64,000 nt of DNA from Bradyrhizobium sp. SZCCT0153 (GCF_018129995.1 NZ_JAFCKS010000003.1:496001-560000), one strand, 5' to 3'. Counted from the first letter of the stretch, positions 10,515-20,591 are shown. Notes: generated from the sequence alone by a model not told the origin. Numbers and translations are program-made.

Positions 10515-12509
10515 ATGAAGCTTCGTTTGTCGATCTCCTCAGCGATCATTCTCTTCGGCGTTCTGCTCGTCCTCGGCTTTGTGGCTGTCGTCGCCAGCAG
10601 TGCTTACGCGCTTCGCGAGCTCAAGGTTGGTGGGCCGCTCTATTCCGACATCAAGCTCGGCAATGACCTCGTCGCCGATATCCTGCCGCCACCCGCCTAT
10701 GTGCTCGAGGCCTATTTGGAAGCGACGTTGGCGATGCGCGAGCCGGATCAGCTTGCTGTTCATGGCGAGCGGCTCGTTCAGCTGCGCAAGGACTATGAAG
10801 ATCGCAAGGCGTTCTGGAGCACTTCCCCGCTGGCTCAGGATCTGAAGACCGTGCTTGTCACGCGATCGGACACCGAAGTGCAGAAGTTCTGGAAACTCGT
10901 CATCGACCAGCTTCTGCCGGCACTGAAGAGCAAGGACGAGGCCGCTGCCCAGCGTATCTATGCCCAATTGAAAGACGTCTACAGCGCTCACCGCACCATC
11001 ATCGATGGCATCGTGGCGGGCGCCAATAAGCAGAACGCAGATATGGAGAAGCTCGCGGCCGATCGCGACTCGTCAATCTCATATGTCGTGCAAGGCGTGT
11101 CCGCCGCCGTTCTCGCGCTGATCGCTGGAGGCCTCGCGTTCGTCGTCCTCGGGGTTGTCCGCCCGATTGTCAACATGACCGGCGCGATGCAGAAGTTGGC
11201 GACGGGAGACTTGACGGCGGAAGTACCCTACGCCGCCCGTCGCGACGAGGTCGGTTCCATGGCGAGTGCGCTTGCGGTATTCAAGCAGAGCGCGCTGGAC
11301 AATGCCCGGCTGCGTGACGAACAGGTACGGACAGAAAAGCAGGCGGCCATAGCCAAGCGTGAAGCGCTCTTGGGCATGGCGGAGACAGTCGAGCGGGAAA
11401 CCGGCGCGTCGGTCGAGATGGCTGCTGCGGCAACGCAAGGCGTGGAGCGGACCGCTTCCAACCTTTCGGGGATCGCCTGCGAGCTGTCGACGGAATCGCA
11501 AGCCGTCGCCGCTGCATCCGAGCAGGCGCTGGCCAGTGCGGAAACCGTATCGTCGGCGGCCGAGGAGCTGACCGCGTCAATTCGCGAGATTTCGAGCCAG
11601 CTCGCGCGCGCAAGCCAGGTGACGAAATCAGCCGTCGCGGGCCGCGAGCAGGCGCGCACGACCATCCAGGCCCTGTCGGGTTCGGTGAAGAAGATCGCGG
11701 AGGTCACCGATCTCATCGGCGGCATCGCCGGCCAGACCAACCTGCTGGCGCTGAACGCCACGATCGAGGCGGCGCGTGCGGGTGATGCCGGACGCGGATT
11801 TGCCGTGGTCGCCGCCGAGGTCAAGTCGTTGTCCAACCAGACGGCCAAATCGACCGAGGAGATCGCGCGCCTGATCGCCGAGATCCAGGCATCGACTCAG
11901 GCGGCCGTTGCCGCCGTCGAGGATATGGGCAGCCATATCATCGAGATTGATGGCGTTGCGACTTCTGTCGCGGCCGCGATGGAAGAGCAGGACGCCGCGA
12001 CGCGCGAGATCGCTCGCTCGATCTCGGAGTCGGCGTCCGCGGCCAAGGAGGTCTCCACCAAGATCGTCCATGTCAGCCACAATGCCGATTCGGTCAACGA
12101 GCGTGCCAGCGAGATGCGTGAGGCAATCTCCAGCGTGTCGGCGAACCTGGCGTCGCTCAAATCCGTCCTGGTCCGCACGGTCCGCAGCTCGACGGCAGAG
12201 GTCGATCGTCGTTCGGCGCGGCGCTATCCGACCGATCTGCAGGTGTCGGTGACCGACGCCAGGCAGGCCGTGCACGCGACGACGCTGGTCGACCTTTCGG
12301 AAGGCGGCGCCTGGGTTCGTTGCGCGCCGCAAATCCATGTCGGGGAAACCGGCCTGCTGCAAATCAGGGGCTTGGCGTCGGCGCTGCCATTTACCGTTCG
12401 AACTCACGATGGCGAGGCCGCACATGTTGCGTTCAGGCTGGACGCCGCTCAGAGTGCCGATCTCGCTGGCTGGCTCGCCCGCAATTTCGGCGAGGCCGTT
12501 GCGGCCTGA
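10515..12509 (+). CDS. Methyl-accepting chemotaxis protein with C-terminal PilZ domain
   Basis: 664-residue inner-membrane chemoreceptor. TM1 is about residues 10-33, a helical sensor region of about 155 residues follows, TM2 is about 190-212 and then comes HAMP. The signalling hairpin is intact ([20 protein letters not shown]). Residues 565-664 add a PilZ domain: RRSAR (565-569) gives RxxxR and DLSEGG (593-598) gives DxSxxG, the c-di-GMP-binding motifs. The receptor may therefore respond to c-di-GMP as well as to a ligand. It is paralogous to the next gene, which lacks PilZ. No clear Shine-Dalgarno sequence precedes the ATG. The ligand is unknown. Confidence 0.93.
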   Translation: MKLRLSISSAIILFGVLLVLGFVAVVASSAYALRELKVGGPLYSDIKLGNDLVADILPPPAYVLEAYLEATLAMREPDQLAVHGERLVQLRKDYEDRKAFWSTSPLAQDLKTVLVTRSDTEVQKFWKLVIDQLLPALKSKDEAAAQRIYAQLKDVYSAHRTIIDGIVAGANKQNADMEKLAADRDSSISYVVQGVSAAVLALIAGGLAFVVLGVVRPIVNMTGAMQKLATGDLTAEVPYAARRDEVGSMASALAVFKQSALDNARLRDEQVRTEKQAAIAKREALLGMAETVERETGASVEMAAAATQGVERTASNLSGIACELSTESQAVAAASEQALASAETVSSAAEELTASIREISSQLARASQVTKSAVAGREQARTTIQALSGSVKKIAEVTDLIGGIAGQTNLLALNATIEAARAGDAGRGFAVVAAEVKSLSNQTAKSTEEIARLIAEIQASTQAAVAAVEDMGSHIIEIDGVATSVAAAMEEQDAATREIARSISESASAAKEVSTKIVHVSHNADSVNERASEMREAISSVSANLASLKSVLVRTVRSSTAEVDRRSARRYPTDLQVSVTDARQAVHATTLVDLSEGGAWVRCAPQIHVGETGLLQIRGLASALPFTVRTHDGEAAHVAFRLDAAQSADLAGWLARNFGEAVAA

Positions 12510-12850
12510 TCGCGACGCACGAGGTAGACAGCCGGTCCATCGGCTTGACCTGCCTTCGCAGGCGACGGCGAGACGGGACTTCGACGTTCGGGATGAGGCG
12601 CTCCGGCGGTGTCAGTCGCCGGCAGGCTTTCTCATCCGGCGCAAGCGAGGCCGGTGTGTGGCGAATCACACCTGAGATCGTTCTCTTTCGCGCTTATGTG
12701 TCAGTCTCGCTGACTCAAACCTGATCGCTTGAGGGCCTACTTCCCGTAGTTTTGCGGAGCATTTCTCTTGCTGTCGCTCCCGCGGGCAAGTCCGTATTTA
12801 CCGTAACGATCTAGGATCACCGAATCTGATGCGGGGCTCCGGATCCTTCC
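12510..12850. other. 341-base gap between the two chemoreceptor genes
   Basis: No convincing gene was found here. A GGTGTG / CACACC inverted repeat at 12653-12672 with a following pyrimidine run could end mcp1 transcription weakly. The last bases (CGGATCCTTCCATGAAC) resemble those before the upstream receptor (CGGGTCCTTTCATGAAG), so the duplication includes at least the start region. Short open frames here have no recognisable content. Confidence 0.5.
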
Positions 12851-14542
12851 ATGAACATTCGCTTGTCATTGTCCTCCGCGATCATCGCGTTCGGAATCGC
12901 GCTCGCCATCGGCTTTGCCGCCGTGGTTTCGACCAGCCTGTACGCCTTGAAAGAACTGAAGGTCGGCGGGCCGCTCTATTCCGACATCAAGCTGGGCAAC
13001 GACCTCATCGCGGACATCCTGCCGCCGCCGGAATACGTCATCGAGGCCTATCTCGAGGCCACCCTCGCCATGCGCGAGCCGGACCAGCTGGCGGCCCATG
13101 GCGAGCGCCTGGTCCAGCTCCGCAAGGACTACGACGATCGCAAGGCATTCTGGGTCGGCTCCAGCCTTTCTGCCGACCTGAAGACGGCGCTGGTGTCGAA
13201 GTCCGATGCCGAGGTGCAGAAGTTCTGGAAGCTGTTGTCCGACCAGCTACTGCCGGCCCTCAAGGCCAAGGACATGGCTGCCGCCGAGCGCGCCTATGCG
13301 CAGCTGAAGGATGCCTACACCGCGCATCGCGCCGTCATCGACAGCATCGTCGAGAGCGCCAACAAGCAGAATGCCGACATCGAGAAGCTGGCCGCGGAGC
13401 GCGACAGCTCGATGCTCTATGTCCTCCTCGGCGTCTCGGCCGCCGTGCTCACCTTCATCGCCGCCGGCCTGCTCGGGGTTGCCCTCGGCGTGGTGCGCCC
13501 GATCGTCCGCATGACGGGCACGATGCAGAAGCTCGCGACCGGCGATCTGGCCGCCGACATTCCGTTCGCGCACCGCCAGGACGAAGTCGGCTCGATGGCG
13601 GCCGCCCTGCTGGTGTTCAAGCAGGCCGCGGTCGAGAATTCCCGCCTGCGCGAGGAGCAATTGCAAAAGGAGCAGGACGCGGCGCTTGCCAAGCGCGGAG
13701 CCCTGCACCAGATGGCCGAAATCGTCGAGCGCGAGACCGGCCGATCGGTCGACACCGCGAGCGCGGCGACAAAAGGCGTGGAGCACGCCGCTACCGGCCT
13801 ATCCGAGATCGCGAGGTCGCTCTCCGCGCAGTCGCAGGCGGTCGCCGCGGCCTCCACCCAGGCCCTTGGCAGCTCGCAGACCGTCTCGGCCGCGGCGGAA
13901 GAGCTCAGTGCCTCGATCCGCGAGATCGCGACCCAGGTCGCGCGGACCAGCACGGTCACCAAATCGGCGGTCGCCGGTCGGGAGCAGGCGCGTTCGACCA
14001 TCCAGGCGCTGGCGGGCGCGGTGAAGAAGATCGCCGAGGTCTCCGACCTCATCGGCGGCATCGCGGGGCAGACCAACCTGCTGGCGCTCAACGCCACGAT
14101 CGAGGCGGCGCGCGCTGGCGAGGCCGGCCGCGGCTTCGCGGTGGTCGCCGCGGAAGTGAAATCCCTGTCCGACCAGACCGCCAAATCCACCGAGGAGATC
14201 GGGCGGCTGATTGCCGAGGTCCAGGCCTCGACGCAGGCCGCGGTGGACGCCGTCGAAACCATGGGAGGCCATATCGTCGAGATCGACGGCGTTGCCACCT
14301 CGGTTGCCGCGGCGATGGAAGAGCAGGACGCCGCGACGCGCGAGATCACGCGGTCGATCTCCGAATCGGCGTCCGCCGCGAAAGAGGTCTCGGCCAAGAT
14401 CGGCAATGTCAGCCGCGACGCCGCCTCCGTGAACGAGCGGGCCGCGGAGGTCAGGCAGGCGATCGCCGGCATGGCGGCCAATCTCGAAGCGCTGCGGTCG
14501 GTCGTGGTCCGGACGGTGCGCGCCTCGACAGCGGCGGCTTGA
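12851..14542 (+). CDS. Methyl-accepting chemotaxis protein (paralogue without PilZ)
   Basis: 563-residue chemoreceptor with the same plan as its neighbour: TM1 at about residues 8-33, helical periplasmic region, TM2, HAMP, signalling domain with [20 protein letters not shown]. Long blocks are nearly identical to the upstream receptor, for example [16 protein letters not shown] and [14 protein letters not shown] in the sensor region. It ends at [11 protein letters not shown], just where the upstream receptor continues into its PilZ domain. The DNA after the stop shows no recognisable PilZ remnant, so either the copy lost the domain cleanly or the other gained it. Codon use is more GC-biased than in the first copy. 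No good ribosome binding site is seen. Confidence 0.95.
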   Translation: MNIRLSLSSAIIAFGIALAIGFAAVVSTSLYALKELKVGGPLYSDIKLGNDLIADILPPPEYVIEAYLEATLAMREPDQLAAHGERLVQLRKDYDDRKAFWVGSSLSADLKTALVSKSDAEVQKFWKLLSDQLLPALKAKDMAAAERAYAQLKDAYTAHRAVIDSIVESANKQNADIEKLAAERDSSMLYVLLGVSAAVLTFIAAGLLGVALGVVRPIVRMTGTMQKLATGDLAADIPFAHRQDEVGSMAAALLVFKQAAVENSRLREEQLQKEQDAALAKRGALHQMAEIVERETGRSVDTASAATKGVEHAATGLSEIARSLSAQSQAVAAASTQALGSSQTVSAAAEELSASIREIATQVARTSTVTKSAVAGREQARSTIQALAGAVKKIAEVSDLIGGIAGQTNLLALNATIEAARAGEAGRGFAVVAAEVKSLSDQTAKSTEEIGRLIAEVQASTQAAVDAVETMGGHIVEIDGVATSVAAAMEEQDAATREITRSISESASAAKEVSAKIGNVSRDAASVNERAAEVRQAIAGMAANLEALRSVVVRTVRASTAAA

Positions 14543-14617
14543 GCCGGCGGCTGCGGCCGCTGGCGCCCGGCAGCGCGGTTGTGCAGAATGGAGCAACGCG
14601 ACGGGGGTCGGGCGCTC

Positions 14618-15682
14618 ATGACAGATTCACGATTGCCGGAGGCGGCGGACGCCGCACATCTCACCGCGGCACTGCGCAAGGCCGGCGCGCTGGACGCAGG
14701 TGCCGTGCGCGAGGTCAAGGTGCTGCATGAGCGCGACACGGTCGTGTCGCATATCACCCGGCTCGGCCTGCGCTATGTCGGGGAATCCGCCGGCTCGCCG
14801 CAGTCTCTGATTCTCAAGACGCCGCATGCCGCGTTCGCCAAGCCGCTGGCGAATGCCGGTCGCCACGAGGTGGCCTACTACACACAGCTTGCGCCCAGAA
14901 TGCCGGCGCAGCTGGTGCCGCGCTGCTTCGACGGGAATTTCGACGAGGAGAGCCTCGCCTGGCATCTCCTGCTGGAGGATCTCACCGACAGCCACGAGAT
15001 CGCGAGCCAATGGCCGCTGCCGCCATCGCGCGGTCAGGCGCTGGCCATCGTCACCGCGCTCGCGCGCTGGCACGCGGCGTGGTGGGACCATGCCGGTCTC
15101 GGCGAGACCGCCGGGACCTGGGCGAGCACGGACGATACAGCCGCAGATTTGGAGACGTTCGCATCCCATTACGACCGGTTCGCCGATCAGCTCGGCGATC
15201 GTCTCAGTGAAGAGCGCCGCACGCTCTACCGCCGCTTCATCGATCAGTCCGACCGGCTGTTGCGGCGCTATCATTCGCACCGCCACCTCACCATCACCCA
15301 TGGCGACGCCCATATCTGGAATTTTCTGCTGCCGCGTGCCGGCGTGACGGACACCGTCCGTATCTTCGATTTCGACCAGTGGCGGATCGGCGTGCCGACC
15401 CGCGACCTCGCCTATATGATGGCGCTGCATTGGTATCCGGAACGCCGGCAGGCGCTCGAGCGCCTTCTGCTCAACCATTACCACGACACGCTGATCGCGC
15501 ACGGCGTCAGCGGCTATACGCGCGGCGCGCTCGATCAGGACTATCGCTGGTCGGTGCTCTGGCACATCACCAAGCCGGTCTGGCAATGGAGCATCAATAT
15601 CCCCCCGGTGATCTGGTGGAATAATCTGGAGCGCGTGATGCTCGCTGTCGACGATCTCGGCTGCGAAGAGTTTTTGGGGTAG
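14618..15682 (+). CDS. Phosphotransferase of the aminoglycoside phosphotransferase (APH/choline kinase) fold
   Basis: 354-residue protein with the APH-type kinase core. The catalytic loop is THGDAHIWNFLL (HGDxxxxN) and the metal-binding aspartates are in IFDFDQWRIG. The N-lobe has a conserved-looking LILKTP stretch that could hold the ATP-binding Lys. Environmental members of this fold act on small alcohols or amino sugars and are rarely resistance enzymes, so no substrate is assigned. Start choice: ATG 14618 follows ACGGGGGTCGGG; an ATG at 14588 and a TTG at 14579 are alternatives. It lies on the same strand as the chemoreceptors but shows no functional link to them. Confidence 0.75.
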   Translation: MTDSRLPEAADAAHLTAALRKAGALDAGAVREVKVLHERDTVVSHITRLGLRYVGESAGSPQSLILKTPHAAFAKPLANAGRHEVAYYTQLAPRMPAQLVPRCFDGNFDEESLAWHLLLEDLTDSHEIASQWPLPPSRGQALAIVTALARWHAAWWDHAGLGETAGTWASTDDTAADLETFASHYDRFADQLGDRLSEERRTLYRRFIDQSDRLLRRYHSHRHLTITHGDAHIWNFLLPRAGVTDTVRIFDFDQWRIGVPTRDLAYMMALHWYPERRQALERLLLNHYHDTLIAHGVSGYTRGALDQDYRWSVLWHITKPVWQWSINIPPVIWWNNLERVMLAVDDLGCEEFLG

Positions 15683-15738
15683 GGGTGCTGAACCTGCGCT
15701 TCGCTTGTCCAGGACGACGGCGGAAGTTGTGACCCCCC

Positions 15739-17295
15739 TTACTCCATCACCGCATGCTCCGGCCCCGCGGCCTGCTTGCGCAGAGTGGCCTTGGTCGAAC
15801 CGATCAAAAGAGCGAGCGGGATGGTGCAGAGGATGAAGACCATCACCAGCTGGTAGTCGTGTGCGAAGGCGATGATCTGCGCCTGCACGCTGACCATTCT
15901 GTCTGCCATGGCGCGGCCGGCGTCGGTGGAGAGGTTGATCATGCCGCTGACGTTGGGCATCTGCAACGCGTGGTTGAACGGGTTTATGTCCTCGGAGAGG
16001 ATCGCATAGGTCCGCCGCGTGCCCTGGGTCAGCTGGGCGATGACCACGGATATGCCGACCGAACTCGCGACGTTGCGCATCAGGGTCAGCATCGCGGTGC
16101 CGTCGGTGCGCAGATTGTTCGACAGCGTCAGGAACGCCACTGTCGAGAGTGGCACGAAGACGAGGCCGAAGCCAAAGCCCTGGATGACGCTCACGGTCAC
16201 GATCTCCGGTACCTGGGTCAAATCGGTCCAGCCGGTCATCTGGTAGAGCGAGCCGGCGGTCAGCGTCAGGCCGGAGATGATCAGCGTGCGCGCCTCGAAA
16301 TAACGCATCATGCGGCCGACCAGCATCATGGCGAAGAAGGTGCCGAAACCGCGGCTCGCCAGCAGCAGGCCCGCGGTGATGATGGGATAGCCGATCACGT
16401 TCTGCATGTAGGGCGAAGCCAGCGCCATGGTCGAGAACAGCACGAGCCCCATCACGACCATGAACATGCAGCCGGTGACGAAGTTGCGATCCCGGAATAG
16501 CGCGAAGCGGATGAACGGCGTCGAGGTCGTGAAGGAGTGCGCGAGGAAGTAGTAGAAGGCGACGGCCGAGATGATGAACTCCGCGAGAATCTCATTGGAT
16601 TCCAACCAGCCCAGCTGCTCGCCGCGGTCGAGCGCAAGCTGCAGCGAGCCGATCGCCACCGCCAGCGCGGCGAAGCCGAACCAGTCGAATTTGAGGCTGA
16701 GATTCCTGTCTGTCTCGTCCATGAAGACGATCAGTCCGAGCACGGTGATGAAGCCGAACGGCAAGTTGACGAAGAACACCCAGTGCCACGAATAGGTCTC
16801 GGTCAGCCAGGCGCCGAGTGAGGGGCCCATGATCGGGCCCATCATCACGCCCATGCCCCAGATCGACATCGCCTTGGCGCGCTCCTGCAGCGTGTAATAA
16901 TCGAGCATCACCGATTGCGACAGCGGCACCAGGGCCGCGCCGAACACGCCCTGCAGCAGCCGGAACAGCACCATCTGGTTGATGTCTTGCGCGAGGCCGC
17001 ACAGCACCGAGGCCATGGTGAAGCCGGCTGCGCAGATGATGAAGATGCGCTTGCGGCCGAAGCGGTTGGCGATCCAGCCCACCGGCGCCGTCATGATCGC
17101 GGCGGCGACGATGTAGGAGGTCAGCACCCAGTTGATCTGGTCCTGCGAGGCCGACAGCGTGCCCTGCATGTAGGGCAGGGCGACATTGGCGATGGTGGTA
17201 TCCAGCGCCTGCATGATGGTCGCGGTCATGGCGCAGATCGTCACCATGTTCCGGCGCAGGCCGGGGACCATCAAATGGGCATTGGGGCCGGACAC
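15739..17295 (-). CDS. emrB: DHA2-family multidrug efflux permease (EmrB type)
   Basis: 518-residue major facilitator with about 14 membrane segments, as expected for the DHA2 family. The motif LDTTIANVALPYMQG in TM1 is typical of EmrB/QacA drug:H+ antiporters, WIANRFGRKR matches motif A after TM2 and LGAWLTETYSWHWVFFVNLP matches the DHA2 TM5 region. It starts four bases after the stop of emrA, so both are translated from one message as inner-membrane pump plus periplasmic adaptor. No outer-membrane TolC-like gene is linked. Final position in the marR-emrA-emrB operon. Confidence 0.93.
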   Translation of the reverse strand: MSGPNAHLMVPGLRRNMVTICAMTATIMQALDTTIANVALPYMQGTLSASQDQINWVLTSYIVAAAIMTAPVGWIANRFGRKRIFIICAAGFTMASVLCGLAQDINQMVLFRLLQGVFGAALVPLSQSVMLDYYTLQERAKAMSIWGMGVMMGPIMGPSLGAWLTETYSWHWVFFVNLPFGFITVLGLIVFMDETDRNLSLKFDWFGFAALAVAIGSLQLALDRGEQLGWLESNEILAEFIISAVAFYYFLAHSFTTSTPFIRFALFRDRNFVTGCMFMVVMGLVLFSTMALASPYMQNVIGYPIITAGLLLASRGFGTFFAMMLVGRMMRYFEARTLIISGLTLTAGSLYQMTGWTDLTQVPEIVTVSVIQGFGFGLVFVPLSTVAFLTLSNNLRTDGTAMLTLMRNVASSVGISVVIAQLTQGTRRTYAILSEDINPFNHALQMPNVSGMINLSTDAGRAMADRMVSVQAQIIAFAHDYQLVMVFILCTIPLALLIGSTKATLRKQAAGPEHAVME

Positions 17296-17299
17296 CGGA

Positions 17300-18463
17300 T
17301 CAGTCCTTGTCCTGGTTCGCCGTTGCCGACAGGCCTAACAGGCCGGCAAGCGAGCGCTGATGGCCGGTGTCGATGGTGGCATAGACGCTCATGCCGGCCT
17401 TCAGCTTCCGCACGTATTTGTCGGTTTCGTCGAAATAGATCCGGATCGGCACGCGCTGCACCACCTTGACGAAATTGCCGGTGGCGTTCTGCGGCGGCAG
17501 GATCGCGAATTGCGCGCCGGTGCCGGGCGAGAGCGAGCCGATCTTGCCCTTGAAGACGTGGTTCGGGAACGCGTCGACCTCGAGCGTGACGGCCTGCCCT
17601 TCGGTAACGTGGGTGAGGTCGCTCTCCTTCGGATTGGCGTCGACCCAGGGATGGGCGACGTCGATGATGGAGAAGACGGGCGTGCCGGCTGTGACGAAGC
17701 GGCCGAGCTGGATCTGCTCGACCTGTGTCGCCACGCCGTCCATCGGAGCGCGCAGCACGGTGTGGTCGAGGTTGCGCTGGGCATCGTCCAGCTTGGCTTT
17801 CGCCTGTGCGTAGGGCGGGAATTGCTCCAGCGGCAAGGCGGGGTCGCCGAGCAGCTGCGTCTTGGCGTTGGAGAGTTGCTGCTTGATGTATTGCGCCTGT
17901 GCGCCGGCGGTGACCAGAGCATTCGAAGCGTTGTCGAGATCAAGCTGCGAGCCGAAATTGTTCTTCACCAGCGCCTGCTTGCGCTCGACGTCGCGCTGCT
18001 TCAGATCGATGCCTTGCTGGGCAAGGTTGAGCATGTCGCCATAGATCTTGATGTTGGCAACGAGATTGTCATAGGTCGACTGCGCCTGCATCAGCTGCGC
18101 CCTGGCCTCGTCCACCGCGAGGCGGAACGGCACGGGGTCGATCTCGAACAGCTCGTCGCCGCGCTTGACCGACTGGCCTTCCTTCACGACCACCTTCAGG
18201 ATCTTGCCGGAGATGTCGGGCGTCACCAGCACTTTCTGGGCGCCGACATAGGCGTCGTCGGTGCCGACATAGCGGCCGCCGTTGAGATAGAAGGTGATGC
18301 CGCCGATGGCGACGACGATCGGCAGCACGACCAGGAGGAGGACGCGGCGATAGCGGCGCAGACCCGCCATCAGCCGGCGGCGCGGATCGGTGCCGGCCTT
18401 CTTGGTCGGCTTGCCGCTGTCGCTCTTCTGCTCAGGCTGGAATTTGAGAACCTGGTCAGCCAT
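17300..18463 (-). CDS. emrA: Membrane fusion protein of the HlyD/EmrA family
   Basis: 387-residue adaptor that links EmrB to an outer-membrane channel. It has a short basic cytoplasmic lead, one membrane anchor (VLLLVVLPIVVAIGGITFYL), the biotinyl-lipoyl-like half motif (VLVTPDISGKILKVVVKEGQ), a long coiled-coil hairpin (about residues 110-215) and the second lipoyl half (TVLRAPMDGVATQVEQI). The C-terminal barrel is present. It overlaps the marR coding end by eight bases, so it is translationally coupled to its likely regulator. Confidence 0.93.
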   Translation of the reverse strand: MADQVLKFQPEQKSDSGKPTKKAGTDPRRRLMAGLRRYRRVLLLVVLPIVVAIGGITFYLNGGRYVGTDDAYVGAQKVLVTPDISGKILKVVVKEGQSVKRGDELFEIDPVPFRLAVDEARAQLMQAQSTYDNLVANIKIYGDMLNLAQQGIDLKQRDVERKQALVKNNFGSQLDLDNASNALVTAGAQAQYIKQQLSNAKTQLLGDPALPLEQFPPYAQAKAKLDDAQRNLDHTVLRAPMDGVATQVEQIQLGRFVTAGTPVFSIIDVAHPWVDANPKESDLTHVTEGQAVTLEVDAFPNHVFKGKIGSLSPGTGAQFAILPPQNATGNFVKVVQRVPIRIYFDETDKYVRKLKAGMSVYATIDTGHQRSLAGLLGLSATANQDKD

Positions 18464-18938
18464 AGCGCTGCTCCTTACGCGCTTGTTCCGCTCCGCTGGT
18501 CTGGATCGCGTTACGCACGTTTTCCTTGATGGATTCGAGTTGGGTGAGAAGACGGTGAGCGTCCGCCGGATTGATGCCGTCGAGCGCGTTGGCCGTAAGC
18601 TCGGACTTGAGGCCGCTCATCTTGCCGAGCAAGGTCCGGCCGGCCTTCTTCAAGTAGAGCCGTTTGACGCGGCGGTCCGAGGCGTCGTTGCGGCGCTCGA
18701 TCCAGTCGCTGTCGCAGAGCTTGTCGATCAGCCGCGTCAGCGTGATCGGCTGCATTTCCAGAAGCTCGGCGAGTTCCGATTGTTTCATGCCCTCGCTGCG
18801 CTCGACCTTGGACAGCACCGCCCATTGCGCGCGGGTGATGCCGAAGCGCGAGGCCTCCTTGTCGGCGTAGACGCGCAACAGGCGGTAGAGCTCACCGAGC
18901 GTGAACAGGAAGTTCTGGTCGACCGACCCGCGGGTCAT
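18456..18938 (-). CDS. MarR-family transcriptional regulator of the emrAB operon
   Basis: 160-residue winged-helix regulator. The DNA-binding region includes GITRAQWAVLSKVERSEG, SELAELLEMQPITLTRLIDK and the wing RRNDASDRRVKRLYLKK (DxRxxxxxLT-type wing). It is the first gene of the marR-emrA-emrB operon, an arrangement in which the regulator usually represses its own operon and is released by a phenolic or drug ligand. A palindrome that could be its operator lies 30 bases upstream of the start. Start ATG 18938 is preceded by GGAGACAAAG. Confidence 0.92.
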   Translation of the reverse strand: MTRGSVDQNFLFTLGELYRLLRVYADKEASRFGITRAQWAVLSKVERSEGMKQSELAELLEMQPITLTRLIDKLCDSDWIERRNDASDRRVKRLYLKKAGRTLLGKMSGLKSELTANALDGINPADAHRLLTQLESIKENVRNAIQTSGAEQARKEQRYG

Positions 18939-18967
18939 AAGCTTTGTCTCCTATAAGCTCGCATATG

Positions 18968-18981
18968 ATAAGCAAGCTTAT
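18968..18981. promoter_or_regulatory. Palindromic operator candidate of the MarR regulator
   Basis: ATAAGC-AA-GCTTAT, extending to TGATAAGC / GCTTATGA with one mismatch. It lies 30 bases upstream of the marR start in an AT-rich pocket. Further GCTTAT- or ATAAGC-like half sites are nearby (for example CATAAGC and TATAAGC between the start codon and this palindrome), consistent with more than one dimer binding. Role is inferred from position and symmetry. Confidence 0.6.
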
Positions 18982-19001
18982 GATTATTTCACGGCGGGTT
19001 A

Positions 19002-19018
19002 GCGGGACGCTGTCCCGC
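19002..19018. repeat. Short perfect hairpin in the marR / Fur-type intergenic region
   Basis: GCGGGAC-GCT-GTCCCGC is a perfect 7-bp stem. It lies between the divergent marR operon and the Fur-type gene. It could be a terminator-like leader hairpin or a second operator. No T-run follows. Confidence 0.45.
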
Positions 19019-19095
19019 CGCGAAAGCATGGCTGGTGGCCAAGACCCCCGGTCGCGCTTTGGGTTCCATCGGCGAAATGCTAGAAGTCAGGCCAC

Positions 19096-19590
19096 ATGAC
19101 CCTCGCAAAGCCGGCATTTCCGACGCCCGACCACGATCACGGCCGCTGCACCGCGGACGCGCTGTCGCATGCCGAGGCCGTTTGCGAGCAACGCGCGCAG
19201 AAATTCACGCCGATCAGGCGCCAGGTGCTGGGAGCGCTGCTCTCCAGCCATCGTCCGCTCGGCGCCTACGAGGTGATCGACGAACTGGCTAAATCGATGC
19301 CGCGGCCGGCGCCGATTACGATCTATCGTGCTCTCGATTTCTTGATGGCCAACGGCCTCGTGCACCGCATCGAAAGCCGAAATGCCTATCTGGCCTGCGC
19401 CGCCCACGATCATGACGCGACGTCGGCGGTGACGTTCCTGATCTGCGAGCGCTGCGGCCTCGTCGGCGAGATTCCGTCGGCCTCCTTCGCCAGGGACCTC
19501 AACTCCGCCGCGCGCAGCTCAGGCTTCGCCCCCAAATTGTCCGTGGTGGAAATCACGGGCGTCTGCGCCCATTGTCAGAAAGCTGCATAA
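19096..19590 (+). CDS. Fur-family metalloregulator, probably Zur
   Basis: 164-residue Fur-fold repressor. The winged helix is seen in FTPIRRQVLGALLSSHRPLG and PAPITIYRALDFLMANGLVH. The C-terminal dimerisation part has the structural zinc site cysteines in CERCG and CAHC and a regulatory region with the HDHDA cluster. The His/Cys-rich N-terminus (HDHGRC) and the weak conservation of classical Fur iron residues favour a zinc-sensing Zur over Fur or PerR; this is inference. No znuABC genes are adjacent. It overlaps or lies just before an EamA exporter gene on the same strand. Confidence 0.8.
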   Translation: MTLAKPAFPTPDHDHGRCTADALSHAEAVCEQRAQKFTPIRRQVLGALLSSHRPLGAYEVIDELAKSMPRPAPITIYRALDFLMANGLVHRIESRNAYLACAAHDHDATSAVTFLICERCGLVGEIPSASFARDLNSAARSSGFAPKLSVVEITGVCAHCQKAA

Positions 19591-19625
19591 GCAACAACGG
19601 CGCAAAGCCGGTTTTTCGGGAAGAC

Positions 19626-20579
19626 ATGTCCTCACCACAAGCCATACCGTCCACCGGGCGCCCTCTCAGTGCCGGCGCCATCGCGCTGATGCTCATGCTG
19701 TGCCTGACCTGGGGGTTCAACCAGATCGCGGTGAAGCTGGTGCTGCCGGACATCCCGCCGATGCTTCAGGCGATGATCCGCTCGATGGGCGCGTTGCCGG
19801 TGCTGTTCATCATAGGCAGCTTGCGCGGCGTCAAATTCTTCGAGCGCGACGGCACCTGGAAACCGGGCCTCATCGCCGGATTGATGTTCGGCATCGAATT
19901 CGTGCTGATCTTCCAGGGGCTGCGCCTCACCCCTGCGTCCCGCGCGGTGGTGTTTCTCTACACCGCTCCGTTTTTCGTCGCGCTTGGCTCCTATCAGGTG
20001 CTCGGCGAGCGGCTCGGCGGCACGCAATGGCTGGGGCTCGCCATCAGCTTTGCCGGCGTCGCGCTCGCCATCGGCGTGCCGCAGCCCAATGTCGATTCCC
20101 ACGTTCTGCTCGGCGACCTCATGATCGTCGGCGGCGCGGCGCTGTGGGCTGCGACCACACTGGTCGCCAAGAGCACGCGGCTGCGCTTCGCCGCGCCCGA
20201 GAAGGCGCTGGGCTATCAGGTCGCGACCTCGATCCCGATCCTGGGGCTGGCAGCCTGGCTGTTCGGCGAATCCATAACCCACACGCCGTCCCCGCTGTCG
20301 CTCGGCCTGATGGCCTTTCAGGCGATCTGGGTGGTGGGAACCACGTTCACGCTTTGGTTCGCGTTGGTGAAGACCTATTCGGCCAGCAAATTGTCGGCTT
20401 TTACCTTCATCACCCCTTTGTTTGGCGTGGTGGGTAGCTATTTCATCATGCACGACACCTTGAGCCTGACTTTCGGGGCGGCGGCCGTCCTTGTAATTGC
20501 TGGGCTTTTTCTGGTTAACCGTCCCAGCCGAACGGCTGTGGCGCCGCCTGATGCATTGCTGAACGTCACCAAAACCTGA
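19626..20579 (+). CDS. EamA/DMT-family transporter (ten-helix exporter type)
   Basis: 317-residue inner-membrane protein with two repeated EamA domains of about five helices each. The first begins with LMLMLCLTWGFNQIAVKLVL and the second with LLGDLMIVGGAALWAATTLVA. Members export amino acids, purines or other metabolites; no substrate can be read from the sequence. ATG 19626 with GGGAAGAC just before it is preferred over an in-frame TTG at 19572, which would overlap the Fur-type gene. The two genes may be cotranscribed. Confidence 0.85.
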   Translation: MSSPQAIPSTGRPLSAGAIALMLMLCLTWGFNQIAVKLVLPDIPPMLQAMIRSMGALPVLFIIGSLRGVKFFERDGTWKPGLIAGLMFGIEFVLIFQGLRLTPASRAVVFLYTAPFFVALGSYQVLGERLGGTQWLGLAISFAGVALAIGVPQPNVDSHVLLGDLMIVGGAALWAATTLVAKSTRLRFAAPEKALGYQVATSIPILGLAAWLFGESITHTPSPLSLGLMAFQAIWVVGTTFTLWFALVKTYSASKLSAFTFITPLFGVVGSYFIMHDTLSLTFGAAAVLVIAGLFLVNRPSRTAVAPPDALLNVTKT

Positions 20580-20591
20580 TATTTGGACGCC

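Noticed and set aside
12829..14730. 633-codon frame overlapping the second chemoreceptor
   Set aside because: It is a shifted reading of the receptor gene, Gly/Arg-rich, and runs into the phosphotransferase gene.
14618..15682. Antibiotic resistance label for the APH-fold protein
   Set aside because: Only the general kinase motifs are present; most environmental members act on other small molecules, so a resistance claim is not supported.
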